Below, piece by piece: positions 34,639 to 43,813 of a DNA stretch of 64,000 nucleotides (the first letter of the stretch is position 1; every line of letters begins with the position of its first letter). The notes beneath the pieces were generated by a model that saw only the letters and a program-made list of their open reading frames with translations, did not search any database and was not told the origin of the DNA. The translations under genes were made by a program, and so were the position numbers. Origin of the DNA: Verrucomicrobia bacterium Tous-C9LFEB (GTDB lineage Bacteria > Verrucomicrobiota > Verrucomicrobiia > Methylacidiphilales > UBA1321); the NCBI GenBank assembly GCA_002304345.1, contig NEUU01000002.1, positions 62,001 to 126,000 of the forward strand. Reading direction: 5' to 3'.

Positions 34639-36036
34639 CTACGGAATCGTCGCGCGTGTGTCGGGCGCGGTAGGGCGCAAGGCCGGGGGTGGAACCAGTT
34701 CGGCGAGTTCATCGACGAGATAGTCGGTGACAATCGGATGGACCATCAGTTTGCCGTGCGGAACATCCTTCACCACCATCACGCGGGAATCATCGAGATC
34801 TTCCACCGCCGATTCAAACGTCACCGTGCCATCGCCGTCGCCTTCAAAGAGGAATCGCGTTTTCGTCGCATCGCCTTCGCCCTCGGAAATAATTCCCGTG
34901 GGAGTGCGTTCGCCGCGACTGGCGAGTAGCCGCAGCCGCGACGGTTGTCCGGGGCGCGTGAGCAACTTGTCGGTGTAGCCGAGCGTGCCGAGTTGCAACC
35001 GCCATTCGCGCACCAAGGCGAGGATGTTTTGCAATTCGACGTAGTTACCATCCTGACAGAATTCCCATTTCTTCGGCTCAACCGGTTCGTCGGGGCCCTT
35101 GGCAAAACGAGCGAACCACGGATCGAGGAATTTCGCTTTCTCGGCGGCGGCGCTCGGCCAGTAATGTTTCCACGTGCCGATGGTGAGCATGTCATCGAGC
35201 GAGACGCGAATGGAATGACCCTCCGCATCAATGCGGGTCCAGTTCGGATCGCGCAATGGGAGCAATTCGTAAAGACTCGGCCGCGTGATCGCGACGAGCT
35301 TCGTGGCGAGCGGATCGACATCGCTCGGCAACCAACGCAGGAGCGAGGCGGGGAAATCGACCGGATTTTCCCGCAGACCACCCGGTCCGACGAGGAGCGT
35401 CTGGATTGCCTTCACCGAACCGAGATTGGGCGTGCCGATGAGAAAAAGCCGTTCGACGCGTTCAGCCAGTCGTGGACTCTGACTCAACATCGTGCGCACG
35501 ACGAGGCCGCCCATGCTGTGCGTGATGAAGACGAATTTCGGCGGCACTCCCGTCGCGCCACCACCCGCGAGTGAATAGGTGCGCGCGTATTCCTCGAGTT
35601 TGTACTGCAACGCCGGAGCCGTGACCGTGCCGATGTCCTGCCGCCAGTCGTAGGCGAAGAGAAAGAAATCCTTGTCGCGCTGGTAGGGAAAGAACGCGCG
35701 CTGGCGCGGTTGCCGCCGCGTCATCTGCTCCACAAAGCGACCGTAGATATCCATCGGCCCGGCCTTGAGCATCGTGCGGGCCACGAGTTTATTCGGCATG
35801 CGCAGGCCGAAGTAAAGATCCTGACGGCGGATCGCATCGAGCGAACCCCACACGCAGGGCGCATCATCGTCTTCCTTCGCGAGACCGGGATCGTACAGCG
35901 CACACCCTTCGTACGCCGGAATAAAGACCAGGATATGGTCGTGCAACCGTTCCTCCCCCTTCGCCCGTTGCGGCCAGAATAAGGAGAGCATCAGGAGGCT
36001 AATCGTAAGAGTACGGAAGACAAACGGATGGACCAC
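34639..36036 (-). CDS. Exported LCAT-like lipase/acyltransferase (alpha/beta hydrolase)
   Basis: A 465-residue protein with a signal peptide (LTISLLMLSLFWPQRAKG) and an alpha/beta-hydrolase fold of the lecithin:cholesterol acyltransferase group. It shows HILVFIPAYEGCALYD near the N terminus, FAYDWRQD, and the nucleophile elbow in FVFITHSMGGLVVRTML (THSMGG), followed by LFLIGTPNLGSVKA. The likely His lies near VVKDVPHGKLMVHP. It probably hydrolyses or transfers acyl chains of lipids in the envelope. The start is a GTG at 36036; upstream of it lies the inverted-repeat spacer after lipA. Confidence 0.82.
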   Translation of the reverse strand: MVHPFVFRTLTISLLMLSLFWPQRAKGEERLHDHILVFIPAYEGCALYDPGLAKEDDDAPCVWGSLDAIRRQDLYFGLRMPNKLVARTMLKAGPMDIYGRFVEQMTRRQPRQRAFFPYQRDKDFFLFAYDWRQDIGTVTAPALQYKLEEYARTYSLAGGGATGVPPKFVFITHSMGGLVVRTMLSQSPRLAERVERLFLIGTPNLGSVKAIQTLLVGPGGLRENPVDFPASLLRWLPSDVDPLATKLVAITRPSLYELLPLRDPNWTRIDAEGHSIRVSLDDMLTIGTWKHYWPSAAAEKAKFLDPWFARFAKGPDEPVEPKKWEFCQDGNYVELQNILALVREWRLQLGTLGYTDKLLTRPGQPSRLRLLASRGERTPTGIISEGEGDATKTRFLFEGDGDGTVTFESAVEDLDDSRVMVVKDVPHGKLMVHPIVTDYLVDELAELVPPPALRPTAPDTRATIP

Positions 36037-36102
36037 TGTGGGCAGTGTAGAGAGTTGTCACGGCGTGAAAATGAGAATTTTTCGATGACGGACGTCATAC
36101 TT

Positions 36103-36252
36103 TTTTTGACGAAATTAACGGAATTTACGAAATTCAATACAAGGATTGTTTTATCAGGAACTCAAGAAATTGCATCGGAGGTTCTGTCCGATTTTCTGAT
36201 CCAAAAACCAGTTGCCTTTTAATTTCGTAAATTCCGTTAATTTCGTCAAAAA
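36103..36252. repeat. 32-bp perfect inverted repeat flanking 86 nt
   Basis: Left arm 36103-36134 and right arm 36221-36252 are perfect inverted complements built from the words ACGAAATTAACGGAATT and ACGAAATT. The right arm ends flush with the lipA stop codon at 36253. The 86-nt middle has no clear gene. It is AT-rich relative to its neighbours and could be a small mobile inverted-repeat element. Confidence 0.85.
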
Positions 36253-37173
36253 TCAGCTCTTCGGCACCAAGCCGCCGGACTGTTCGTCCGCGTGGTAGGA
36301 ACTGCGCACGAGCGGGCCGGACTCGACGACCTTGAAGCCGATCTCGAGGCCGAACTTCTTCCAGTAAGCGAATTCGTCGGGCGTGACCCAGCGCTTGATT
36401 TCCAGATGCTGCATCGAGGGCCGCAAGTATTGGCCGAGCGTGAGGACGTCGAGCTTGATGGCGGCGAGATCGCGCAGGGTCGCTTCGATTTCCTTCAGCT
36501 CTTCGCCGAGGCCGAGCATGAGGCCCGACTTGGTGACGAACCCGGCCGCCTTGGCACGCTGGAGGAGTTCCAGCGAACGCTCGTACTTCGCCTGTGGACG
36601 CACTTCCTTGTGGAGGCGCGGAACGGTTTCGACGTTGTGATTGAGAATGTCCGGCTTCGCGGCGAGGACGGTTTCCAGATCCTGCCAGTGGCCCTTGAAA
36701 TCGGGGATGAGCACTTCGATGCCGGTCGAGGGACACGCCGCGCGGGTTTGGCGGATCGTTTCCGCCCAGACTCCGGCGCCGCCGTCGCTGAGTTCATCGC
36801 GGCAGACGGAGGTGATGACCGCGTGGCGCAGGCCCATGAGCCGGATCGCTTCCGCCACGCGCGCCGGTTCTTCCAGATCCAGCTCGGTGGGGCGTCCGGT
36901 GTTCACCGCGCAAAAGCCGCAACTGCGCGTGCAGATGTTGCCGAGGATCATGATCGTCGCCGTCTTGCGCGCCCAGCATTCGCCGAGGTTGGGGCATTGG
37001 GCGCTTTCGCAGACGGTGTGCAGCTTGTGTTCGCGCACGATGTCGTCCGTCGCCTTGTAGGTGATGCCGCCCGGAATCTTCGCGCGCAGCCAGGACGGTT
37101 TGCGACCGTTCAGGGGAATCGGTTGCGCCTCCGAAGGGGCCGGGGCGAAAGAGGCAGCGGTCACAGTATCCAT
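36253..37173 (-). CDS. lipA: Lipoyl synthase
   Basis: A 306-residue radical SAM enzyme starting MDTVTAASFAPAPS. It has the auxiliary cluster motif CESAQCPNLGEC and the radical SAM motif CTRSCGFC, followed by KSGLMLGLGEE and the C-terminal VRSSYHADEQSGG, where a conserved Ser ligates the auxiliary cluster. It inserts two sulfur atoms into octanoyl-lipoyl domains, depends on Fe-S cluster supply, and works after LipB (not in the window). I chose ATG 37173; the upstream reading to 37287 adds unrelated residues. Confidence 0.97.
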   Translation of the reverse strand: MDTVTAASFAPAPSEAQPIPLNGRKPSWLRAKIPGGITYKATDDIVREHKLHTVCESAQCPNLGECWARKTATIMILGNICTRSCGFCAVNTGRPTELDLEEPARVAEAIRLMGLRHAVITSVCRDELSDGGAGVWAETIRQTRAACPSTGIEVLIPDFKGHWQDLETVLAAKPDILNHNVETVPRLHKEVRPQAKYERSLELLQRAKAAGFVTKSGLMLGLGEELKEIEATLRDLAAIKLDVLTLGQYLRPSMQHLEIKRWVTPDEFAYWKKFGLEIGFKVVESGPLVRSSYHADEQSGGLVPKS

Positions 37174-37339
37174 GGTCGAATCAGCATACTGATCTCTGCC
37201 GCTTTGTCTAGCCGGGTGGCCAAAACCAATCCGCAGCGGTTTTTGCAATTTACAAAAAGCCATTCGTCGAGCACTGTAACGACTCAAGAATGGAACCCAT
37301 TTGATTCAAGGCACTTAAGTAAGTAGAGATGTTCGAAAA

Positions 37340-37759
37340 ATGAAGCCGCTCCGCCCCACTTCCGTCAGCGTAGTTTCCTGGTTGCTCATCGCCAGCGCGG
37401 TGGCTCAATTCATCCTCATTGATCTCGCCCGCCAAAATGGCAAGGCCACCCTGCTGGCGCAAACGTCCCTGCCCGTCTCCACCCAATATCTGGTGCTCTT
37501 CACCAGCCTCGGCGTCACGGTCCTCTGCGGCGCGCTCCTGATCAATGGGATCAATCTGGCGCGGTTCGTCTACCTCGCGCAGGGTCTGGCTCTGCACGGG
37601 ACGATCCTGACCTCCACCTCACAGCCCGTGCTGGATTTGCCGGGCCTGATCGGTTTTGCCATCGCCCTCTTCTTCCTGTTTCGTCCTCAGGCCAACGCCT
37701 ATTTTCGCGGCGAACCCACGGTCGAAGATTTACGGGGTCGTTACTGGCAGGGTCACTGA
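37340..37759 (+). CDS. Small integral membrane protein (139 aa)
   Basis: A hydrophobic protein with four probable membrane helices (about residues 8-28, 44-66, 72-90 and 97-115), visible as VVSWLLIASAVAQFILI, YLVLFTSLGVTVLCGALLING, FVYLAQGLALHGTIL and GLIGFAIALFFLF. A soluble tail (NAYFRGEPTVEDLRGRYWQGH) follows. I do not recognise the family. It is divergent from lipA, and its 3' end overlaps the end of the convergent esterase gene by 30 nt. No Shine-Dalgarno is evident. Confidence 0.65.
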   Translation: MKPLRPTSVSVVSWLLIASAVAQFILIDLARQNGKATLLAQTSLPVSTQYLVLFTSLGVTVLCGALLINGINLARFVYLAQGLALHGTILTSTSQPVLDLPGLIGFAIALFFLFRPQANAYFRGEPTVEDLRGRYWQGH

Positions 37760-38695
37760 TCCCGCCGCGGGCAGCCACCCGTTTTGCTGCATCCAGAAAA
37801 CCACATCCTTCGCCCACGGATGCACATCGCCCGGCGCGACTCCGTTTTTGCCCGAAGACAAGCCGATGCCGTGGACGCCCTTTTGGTACAGGTGTAAGTC
37901 GTAGGGCACGCCCTTCGCCTGACACGCCGCCGCGAAGGCGAGGGAATTCTGCGGATTCACCACCTTGTCCTCGAGCGTGCTCCAGATGAAGGCGGGCGGC
38001 GTTTGCGCCGTCACCTGCGTTTCGTTCGAGAAGAGATCCACCAGCGCGCGATCCGGATTCACACCGAGATTATTATTACGCGAACCGATGTGGCCGAAGG
38101 CTTCCTGAAAGGAAATCACCGCGTAGCAGAGAATTCCGTAGTCGGGGCGCGAACTGACCCGCTCGATGGGATCGGTATCGTCCGGCTTCCCCGCGTCGAA
38201 GTGCGTCATCGTCGTCGAGGCCAGATGACCACCCGCACTGCTGCCGATGATGCCGATCTTGTTGGGATCCACACCCCATGTGGCGGCCTTGGCCCGGACG
38301 GTGCGCATCGCGCGCGCCGCATCGAGCATCATGGCCGGGTGATGATATTTATCCGAGGCCACGCGGTACTTCAGCACGAAGCAAGTCACGCCTTGCTTGG
38401 CGAAATATTCCGCATAAGCAAGCCCCTCATGCCCGGAAAGCCGGGAGTAACCGCCCCCCGGACATACCACCAGCGCCGTTCCGTTCGCCTTGCCCGCTTC
38501 CGGCAATACCGGGGTGATCGTGGGAATATCCTTTTCCTCGGTGTCGAGCGCACCGGGGGCATCGCCCTCCCAGAGTCGCAATGCGGGCTGCGGTGCCGCT
38601 TCCAGAAAATTCATGCCAGTGAGAATCCACACAATCAACGTCAGGGGCAAAAGTAATTTCAACACGCGCCGAATGTAGCGTGGCCGGCATTTCAT
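37730..38695 (-). CDS. Exported alpha/beta hydrolase (esterase-like)
   Basis: About 321 residues, with a signal peptide (RRVLKLLLPLTLIVWILTGMNFLEAAPQ). An esterase/lipase domain follows: LVVCPGGGYSRLSGHEG with the oxyanion-hole GGGY, nucleophile Ser in IGIIGSSAGGHLAS, Asp near WSTLEDKVVNPQNS and His in GVHGIGLSSG. The layout fits acetyl-xylan or other carbohydrate esterases of the BD-FAE/DLH-like group, found in polysaccharide-degrading Verrucomicrobiota. I chose ATG 38695; 38713 and 38797 are upstream options. The substrate is inferred only. Confidence 0.82.
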   Translation of the reverse strand: MKCRPRYIRRVLKLLLPLTLIVWILTGMNFLEAAPQPALRLWEGDAPGALDTEEKDIPTITPVLPEAGKANGTALVVCPGGGYSRLSGHEGLAYAEYFAKQGVTCFVLKYRVASDKYHHPAMMLDAARAMRTVRAKAATWGVDPNKIGIIGSSAGGHLASTTMTHFDAGKPDDTDPIERVSSRPDYGILCYAVISFQEAFGHIGSRNNNLGVNPDRALVDLFSNETQVTAQTPPAFIWSTLEDKVVNPQNSLAFAAACQAKGVPYDLHLYQKGVHGIGLSSGKNGVAPGDVHPWAKDVVFWMQQNGWLPAAGSVTLPVTTP

Positions 38696-38829
38696 GGGGA
38701 GCGAAATCACCATCGCGATAGAGTCTCTAATACGGTCATTAAGAGATCGAAATAATGCAATCCCATGAAAATTCCTTCGTTTCATTGGCAAGTCCACTCA
38801 GTAACCTCCCCATCAGTTACCACCCCAAA

Positions 38830-40887
38830 ATGCCGATGAAACAAATCATGCTTTTAACGTCTCCTCGTTATCTGTCGTGGCTCGTCGTGGCCGGGACGCT
38901 ACTTGGCTGCATTCTACCGGCCGCTGCGCTCGATTTGCGCGAGGCAAAATTTACCCAGGTCGTGAACGCGGTAACCGTAACCAACCCGCAGGGGCAGAAC
39001 GGTCGCCAAGCCGTCGTGGATACCGCGTTCGTCACGCCCGACATCATCCGCACCGGGATCAGCTCCCGCGCGGAACTCACCGCGGCCGACCAGACCGTCA
39101 CCCGCGTCGGAGCCAACACGATCTTCTCCTTCAAACCCGAGGGACGCGGCATCAACCTGCAACAAGGCAGCGTCCTCTTCAACTCTCCCACCGGTCGCGG
39201 CGGCGGCACCATCCAGACCGCGGCGGCCACGGCCTCCGTCCTCGGCACGACTATCATCGTCTCCACCACGAGCAACGGGGGATTCAAACTGCTCGTGATC
39301 GAGGGCAAAGCCAAGGCGACCCTGCCGAATGGGCGCGACTTCGTTTTGAAAGCAGGCCAGATGACCTTCATCACGCCCGGCATGACCCGCGCACCGCAAG
39401 TGTTCGAATTCCGGCTGAGCAAACAAACCGAGGGATCGAACCTGCTGCAGGGATTCAACAATGAACTTCCTGCCCAAGATAAGGTCCAGCAGGCAATCCA
39501 GGTGCAGGATGTGCAGATCGCCAATGGCGACAAAGCCGACACCGGCCTGATGATTGGCAACGTGGTGGGCGATGAAGTGCAATTGGTCGATCCGAATTTG
39601 ATCCAGACCGCGATGCAGACGCTGGCCCAGGATCAAAACGCGGCGGCGATTGCGAAATTCAAGACCGCCGTCACAGTCAATTCCACCGTTTCCTCCACCC
39701 TGTTCGACGACCAACAAACCGTCTACTTCTCCACAGCCGACGCGCTGAAGCGCGGCCTCGAAGCAGTCGGTGATACGAGCAACAAGAACGGCCTGCCCAA
39801 AACGACCTGGGTCTACGCTGCCAAGAATCTCTACTTTGCCACCGGCACACCCATCGATCTGAGCGACTACACCGATGCCAACACATTTGCCTTCTACGGC
39901 AAGGAATCGGTCAGCATCGTCGGCAATCTCTCCATCGGTTACTTCCCCGGCGAAGTGACCATCCGCAGTCAGGGCGATCTCACCCTGTCCGGCATGGTCT
40001 ACAACTTTGATTCCAACGAGGCCTCAATGGTCGCGAATACCGCCTCGCTGTGGGCGATTTCCGGTAAAAGCATCACCAACGCCGGTGGCCAACTCCGTCT
40101 CGAGAACGAGGGCAGCGGCAAACTTTCACTCCTGAGTAACACCCTCACCGGCCAAGCCACCGGCAGCCTGCACGCCATTCAACTGGAATCCGCCGGGGAT
40201 ATGGAACTCATCGGCGGCACCTACAATACCTCCGGCCCGTCGGGCACGGTCGGCCTCGGCATCGATGTGCAGGGAACGCTGACGCTTTCCTCCTTCGTGT
40301 TTAATTCCGCCACGCAGAGCGTGCGCATCACCGGCGGCTCGGGCGGCGACGCCTTCCTCTTCGGCACCGGCTCGATTACCGCCGACGAGTTCAGCCTCTC
40401 CGGCAAAAACAACGCCACCGTGAGCAATACCAATATCACCGCCAATAACATCAAGCTCGCGGTGGTCGGATCGGTCAACCTCAGCAACGGCACCTTCACC
40501 GCCGCCAATAATCTGAACATCACCGGCCGCAACATCACCGTCAACACCTCCAGCTTCTCCTCTGCCACGCCTGGCACGGGTACTGCGACCTTCACCGGAG
40601 GAACCGGCGCCACGGATGAAATTTACATGTCTTCGGTCAATTTCAACACCTCGAATAATTTCAACAGCGTCTCGATGCAGGCCTACACCATCACCTTCAC
40701 CAACGTCGATTTCAGCTCCACCACCAACTACACGTTCAAGTCCCGCTACGGCCTCAATTCCAGCATCAACATGGGAACCGCAGCCATCCCCGGCTACGTC
40801 AATTTTACCACCGGCAATACCGTCGGCGGCGCAGGATTCTCCACCCTGCCCCCCAACATGACGGTTGCATCGGGTTGGGGCCAATGA
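38830..40887 (+). CDS. Secreted FecR-domain beta-helix protein 1
   Basis: About 685 residues. A signal peptide (to PAAALD) leads to a FecR domain at about 45-150: VTVTNPQGQN, TAFVTPDIIRTGISSRAEL, VTRVGANTIFSFKPEGRG, QQGSVLFNSPTGRGGGTIQTAAATASVLGTTIIV and LLVIEGKAKATLPNGRDFVLKAGQM. A helical spacer (about 190-320) and a long Ser/Thr/Asn-rich repetitive C terminus follow, with the periodicity of a right-handed beta-helix (N-N-F-N-S-V-S motif near the end). Unlike anti-sigma FecR proteins it has no cytoplasmic domain, and no sigma factor is nearby. The role is probably extracellular or outer surface, unknown. First of three tandem paralogues. Confidence 0.78.
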   Translation: MPMKQIMLLTSPRYLSWLVVAGTLLGCILPAAALDLREAKFTQVVNAVTVTNPQGQNGRQAVVDTAFVTPDIIRTGISSRAELTAADQTVTRVGANTIFSFKPEGRGINLQQGSVLFNSPTGRGGGTIQTAAATASVLGTTIIVSTTSNGGFKLLVIEGKAKATLPNGRDFVLKAGQMTFITPGMTRAPQVFEFRLSKQTEGSNLLQGFNNELPAQDKVQQAIQVQDVQIANGDKADTGLMIGNVVGDEVQLVDPNLIQTAMQTLAQDQNAAAIAKFKTAVTVNSTVSSTLFDDQQTVYFSTADALKRGLEAVGDTSNKNGLPKTTWVYAAKNLYFATGTPIDLSDYTDANTFAFYGKESVSIVGNLSIGYFPGEVTIRSQGDLTLSGMVYNFDSNEASMVANTASLWAISGKSITNAGGQLRLENEGSGKLSLLSNTLTGQATGSLHAIQLESAGDMELIGGTYNTSGPSGTVGLGIDVQGTLTLSSFVFNSATQSVRITGGSGGDAFLFGTGSITADEFSLSGKNNATVSNTNITANNIKLAVVGSVNLSNGTFTAANNLNITGRNITVNTSSFSSATPGTGTATFTGGTGATDEIYMSSVNFNTSNNFNSVSMQAYTITFTNVDFSSTTNYTFKSRYGLNSSINMGTAAIPGYVNFTTGNTVGGAGFSTLPPNMTVASGWGQ

Positions 40888-41381
40888 GTCGCGCGAGTCG
40901 AGAAGCAGAGCCGACGCCCTCTCTGGTTTTTCGCCCGACAGCCTGTACCTCGTACCTAGAACTTAGTACTTAGTACTTTTGCCGCCTCCTGCGGCAAAAA
41001 ATATCGCACACCTAGCTCACGTAGCTCACCTAACACAAACGTCTTTGCACGATTCCTGCTAATAGTCGTGCATGCCCGTCCTCGATCCCTTTGAAATCTC
41101 CAATTTGAGATTCCCTCTCTTTGGTCTACACCGGCCTCTCCAACCAACAGAGACGGCTGAAACTCGTCGGCGCTTGTCGACGATCACCAAAAATCCGCGC
41201 TTCGCGATCTCCCCGCAGGGCCGATTTTGCAAGTCCGCGCAATTCTTTCGTTCACTAGCGATGAAACCATTCCACCGGAACAATGCGGGCCAATTGTATA
41301 AGATTTAGATCATTTAACGTTTTAAAACTTATTGTTTTGATTGATTCCCCCCGCAATTTTCGGTCTCATATCCCCCCGCTT
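40888..41381. repeat. Spacer with composite repeat copy 3
   Basis: No gene is seen. 40945-41187 is the third composite element, in plus orientation toward the second FecR gene. It contains a word repeat (CGTACCTAGAACTTAGTAC), the core TGCGGCAAAAAATATCGCAC with CTCACGTAGCTCACCTAAC, the AT palindrome (CCCTTTGAAATCTCCAATT) and the TTTGGTCTACACC...CCAACAGAGACGG tail shared with copy 2 before hisG. Confidence 0.75.
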
Positions 41382-43790
41382 ATGAAAGCCTTCACCACCT
41401 GCCTGATGCTCGCAATTGCCTTCTCGCCCCTGGCGTCCCGGGCCGTTGACCTGCGCGAAGCCACCTTCACGCAAGTGGTGAATTCCGTGACGGTGACCAA
41501 TCCGCAAGGCGGCGGTCTGCGCCCGGCGCAGGTGAATACGAAGTTCGCCACGCCGGAAGTGATCCGCACCGGGGCCAACTCCCGCGCGGAACTTACCGCC
41601 GCCGACCAGACCGTCACCCGCGTCGGAGCCAACACGATCTTCTCCTTCAAGCCCGAGGGACGCGGCATCAACCTGCAACAAGGCAGCGTCCTCTTCAACT
41701 CTCCCACCGGTCGCGGCGGCGGCACCATTCAGACCGCGGCGGCCACGGCCTCCGTGCTCGGCACCACGATCATCGTGTCCTGCACGAGCAACGGCGGATT
41801 CAAGCTCCTCGTGCTCGAAGGCAAGGCCAAGGCGACGTTGCAAAATGGCCGCGACTTCATTTTGAAGGCGGGCCAGATGAGCTTCATCACTCCCAACATG
41901 ACGCAAGCCCCGCAAGTGTTCGAGTTCCGCCTCGGCAAACAAAACGATGGTTCGAATCTGCTCAAGGGTTTCACCAAGCCCCTGCCGGCAGAGGACAAGG
42001 TGAAGAACGAAAAGGAGAAGCAGGAACAGCAAATCGCCAAGGGTGAGAAAACCGACACGGGCTTTATGGTTGGCGATGTCGTTGGCAATGAAATCCAGAT
42101 CATCGACCCGAGCCTGCTGCAAACCGCGCTACGCACGCTGGCCGCAGAACACGGCGACACGGACCTGATCAAGAAACTGCAGGCCGCCGTGACGGTCGAC
42201 CGCACGGTTTCCGGCACGTTGGACCCCGACAATGCGCTGCTGTTTGAGCGCGCCACCTCCTTCCTCGCGGGCTTGTTCGCGATCGACGCCCAAGTGGGCC
42301 TGCTCTTTACCGCGAACGATAATACCGTGATCTATGCGGCGAAGAATCTCACCCTCACCGGCTATACGCTCGACTTGAGCCCCTACAGCACGGCGGAAAC
42401 TTTCGCCTTCTTCGGCAAGGAGAGTTTGACGCTGCCGTATAACTACACCATCACGGGCTTCGGCGGCGACTTGGTTTTCCATTCGGACGGCGACCTGATC
42501 ATTCCGGGCTACACAAACCTGTCCTACAACGGCTCGTCGCTCTCGCTGGAAGGGTGGAACTCGGGCGGCCTGAACCTCAGTGTTGTGACCATCTCCAATT
42601 CCGGCTCGGTCTCGATCAGCAATTTCGGCGGCGACATTTCCGTGTCGTCCGGCACCTACACCGGCAGCGAGGTCACCTTCATCGCCGGTGGAAACGTGAC
42701 CTTCACTAGCAACCCAACCTTTAACACCGATGTGTTGCTCGTGAGCGCCGGAGATACCGTCAGCATGAACGGCAATACCCTGACGGCCGTCGATAACATC
42801 AGCCTCGTCGCGGGAGTGCTCCTGGAACTCTCCAACAGCACCTTGCTGGCGGGTAATTCGGTTCTCCTCAGTGGCCAGAGCACCCTGAATCTCGGCAACG
42901 TCAACATTACCTCCGACACGGTCATTGCCCTCGGCGATGCCATCAGCAGCATCGGCAATATCTTTACCGCCACCTCCGCCATTTTAATCGGCTCCGACGC
43001 CACCTCCACCTATATCAATAACAGCACCTTCAGCGCAGCGCTGCTCACCATCGACACCCAAACACTCACCGCCTACAGCACCACGATGACCGCCAGCAAC
43101 GGCATTCTCGGGCTTTACAGCACCGGGACAGCCAGCCTGAGCAACAGCTTTTTCCACGGCGACACCATCGAACTCACTTCCGCCACGGGCTCGCTCTCCA
43201 ACAATATTTTCACCGCCACCTCCTCGATCGATGTTGGCGCCACCGGCACGATCTCCCTCAGCGGAAACACCTTCACCACGACGGATAGCGTCTCTGGAAC
43301 CCTCAATGTTTCCGGCAACCATATCGACAGCACGGGCGATACCTACAACGCCGCGAAGATCAAGCTGTACGCGATTGCGGGTACGATCAATGTGAACACC
43401 GGCAACTTCACCGCCAAAAGCCAGTTGGTCGTGAACGGAAAAAACATCAACATCAATACGGCCACGTTCTCCTCCGGCGCCGCCAATACCGGCACGGCTT
43501 CCTTCTCGGCGGGCATGACGCCGAGCGATGTGCTGAATATCTCGAATGCGAATTTCAACGTCGCCAACAATTTCAACTCGGTCTCGATGCAGGCGTACAC
43601 CATCAATCTGACCAATGTGGATTTGAGCGCCTACACCAACTACGTCTTCAAGACTTTCTTCGGTGGCTATAACTTCGGTGCCCCCACGCCGGGCACCACG
43701 AATCTCAATAATGTCTCCGTGGGTGGAACGACGTTGAACGGTGGAAACATCGGCACGGTGGGCAGCAATCTCAGCTTTCCAGCTCACTAA
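41382..43790 (+). CDS. Secreted FecR-domain beta-helix protein 2
   Basis: 802 residues with the same plan as its upstream neighbour: a signal peptide (MKAFTTCLMLAIAFSPLASRA), a FecR domain, a helical spacer and a longer repetitive beta-helix-like C terminus rich in SGNxFTxT and SNNIFTATSS turns. A 128-nt stretch of the FecR domain (41601-41728) differs from 39085-39212 by one base, while the rest of the genes has diverged, which points to recent gene conversion. The C-terminal NNFNSVSMQAYTINLTNVDLS motif is shared with protein 1. Function unknown; probably surface-associated. Confidence 0.78.
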   Translation: MKAFTTCLMLAIAFSPLASRAVDLREATFTQVVNSVTVTNPQGGGLRPAQVNTKFATPEVIRTGANSRAELTAADQTVTRVGANTIFSFKPEGRGINLQQGSVLFNSPTGRGGGTIQTAAATASVLGTTIIVSCTSNGGFKLLVLEGKAKATLQNGRDFILKAGQMSFITPNMTQAPQVFEFRLGKQNDGSNLLKGFTKPLPAEDKVKNEKEKQEQQIAKGEKTDTGFMVGDVVGNEIQIIDPSLLQTALRTLAAEHGDTDLIKKLQAAVTVDRTVSGTLDPDNALLFERATSFLAGLFAIDAQVGLLFTANDNTVIYAAKNLTLTGYTLDLSPYSTAETFAFFGKESLTLPYNYTITGFGGDLVFHSDGDLIIPGYTNLSYNGSSLSLEGWNSGGLNLSVVTISNSGSVSISNFGGDISVSSGTYTGSEVTFIAGGNVTFTSNPTFNTDVLLVSAGDTVSMNGNTLTAVDNISLVAGVLLELSNSTLLAGNSVLLSGQSTLNLGNVNITSDTVIALGDAISSIGNIFTATSAILIGSDATSTYINNSTFSAALLTIDTQTLTAYSTTMTASNGILGLYSTGTASLSNSFFHGDTIELTSATGSLSNNIFTATSSIDVGATGTISLSGNTFTTTDSVSGTLNVSGNHIDSTGDTYNAAKIKLYAIAGTINVNTGNFTAKSQLVVNGKNININTATFSSGAANTGTASFSAGMTPSDVLNISNANFNVANNFNSVSMQAYTINLTNVDLSAYTNYVFKTFFGGYNFGAPTPGTTNLNNVSVGGTTLNGGNIGTVGSNLSFPAH

Positions 43791-43813
43791 TACTCTGTAA
43801 AAGTAAAGTTCCC

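Noticed and set aside
36028-36222. 64-codon frame between lipase and lipA genes
   Set aside because: It is created by the AT-rich inverted repeat (the peptide mirrors the repeated ACGAAATT words), has no Shine-Dalgarno and no homology that I recognise.
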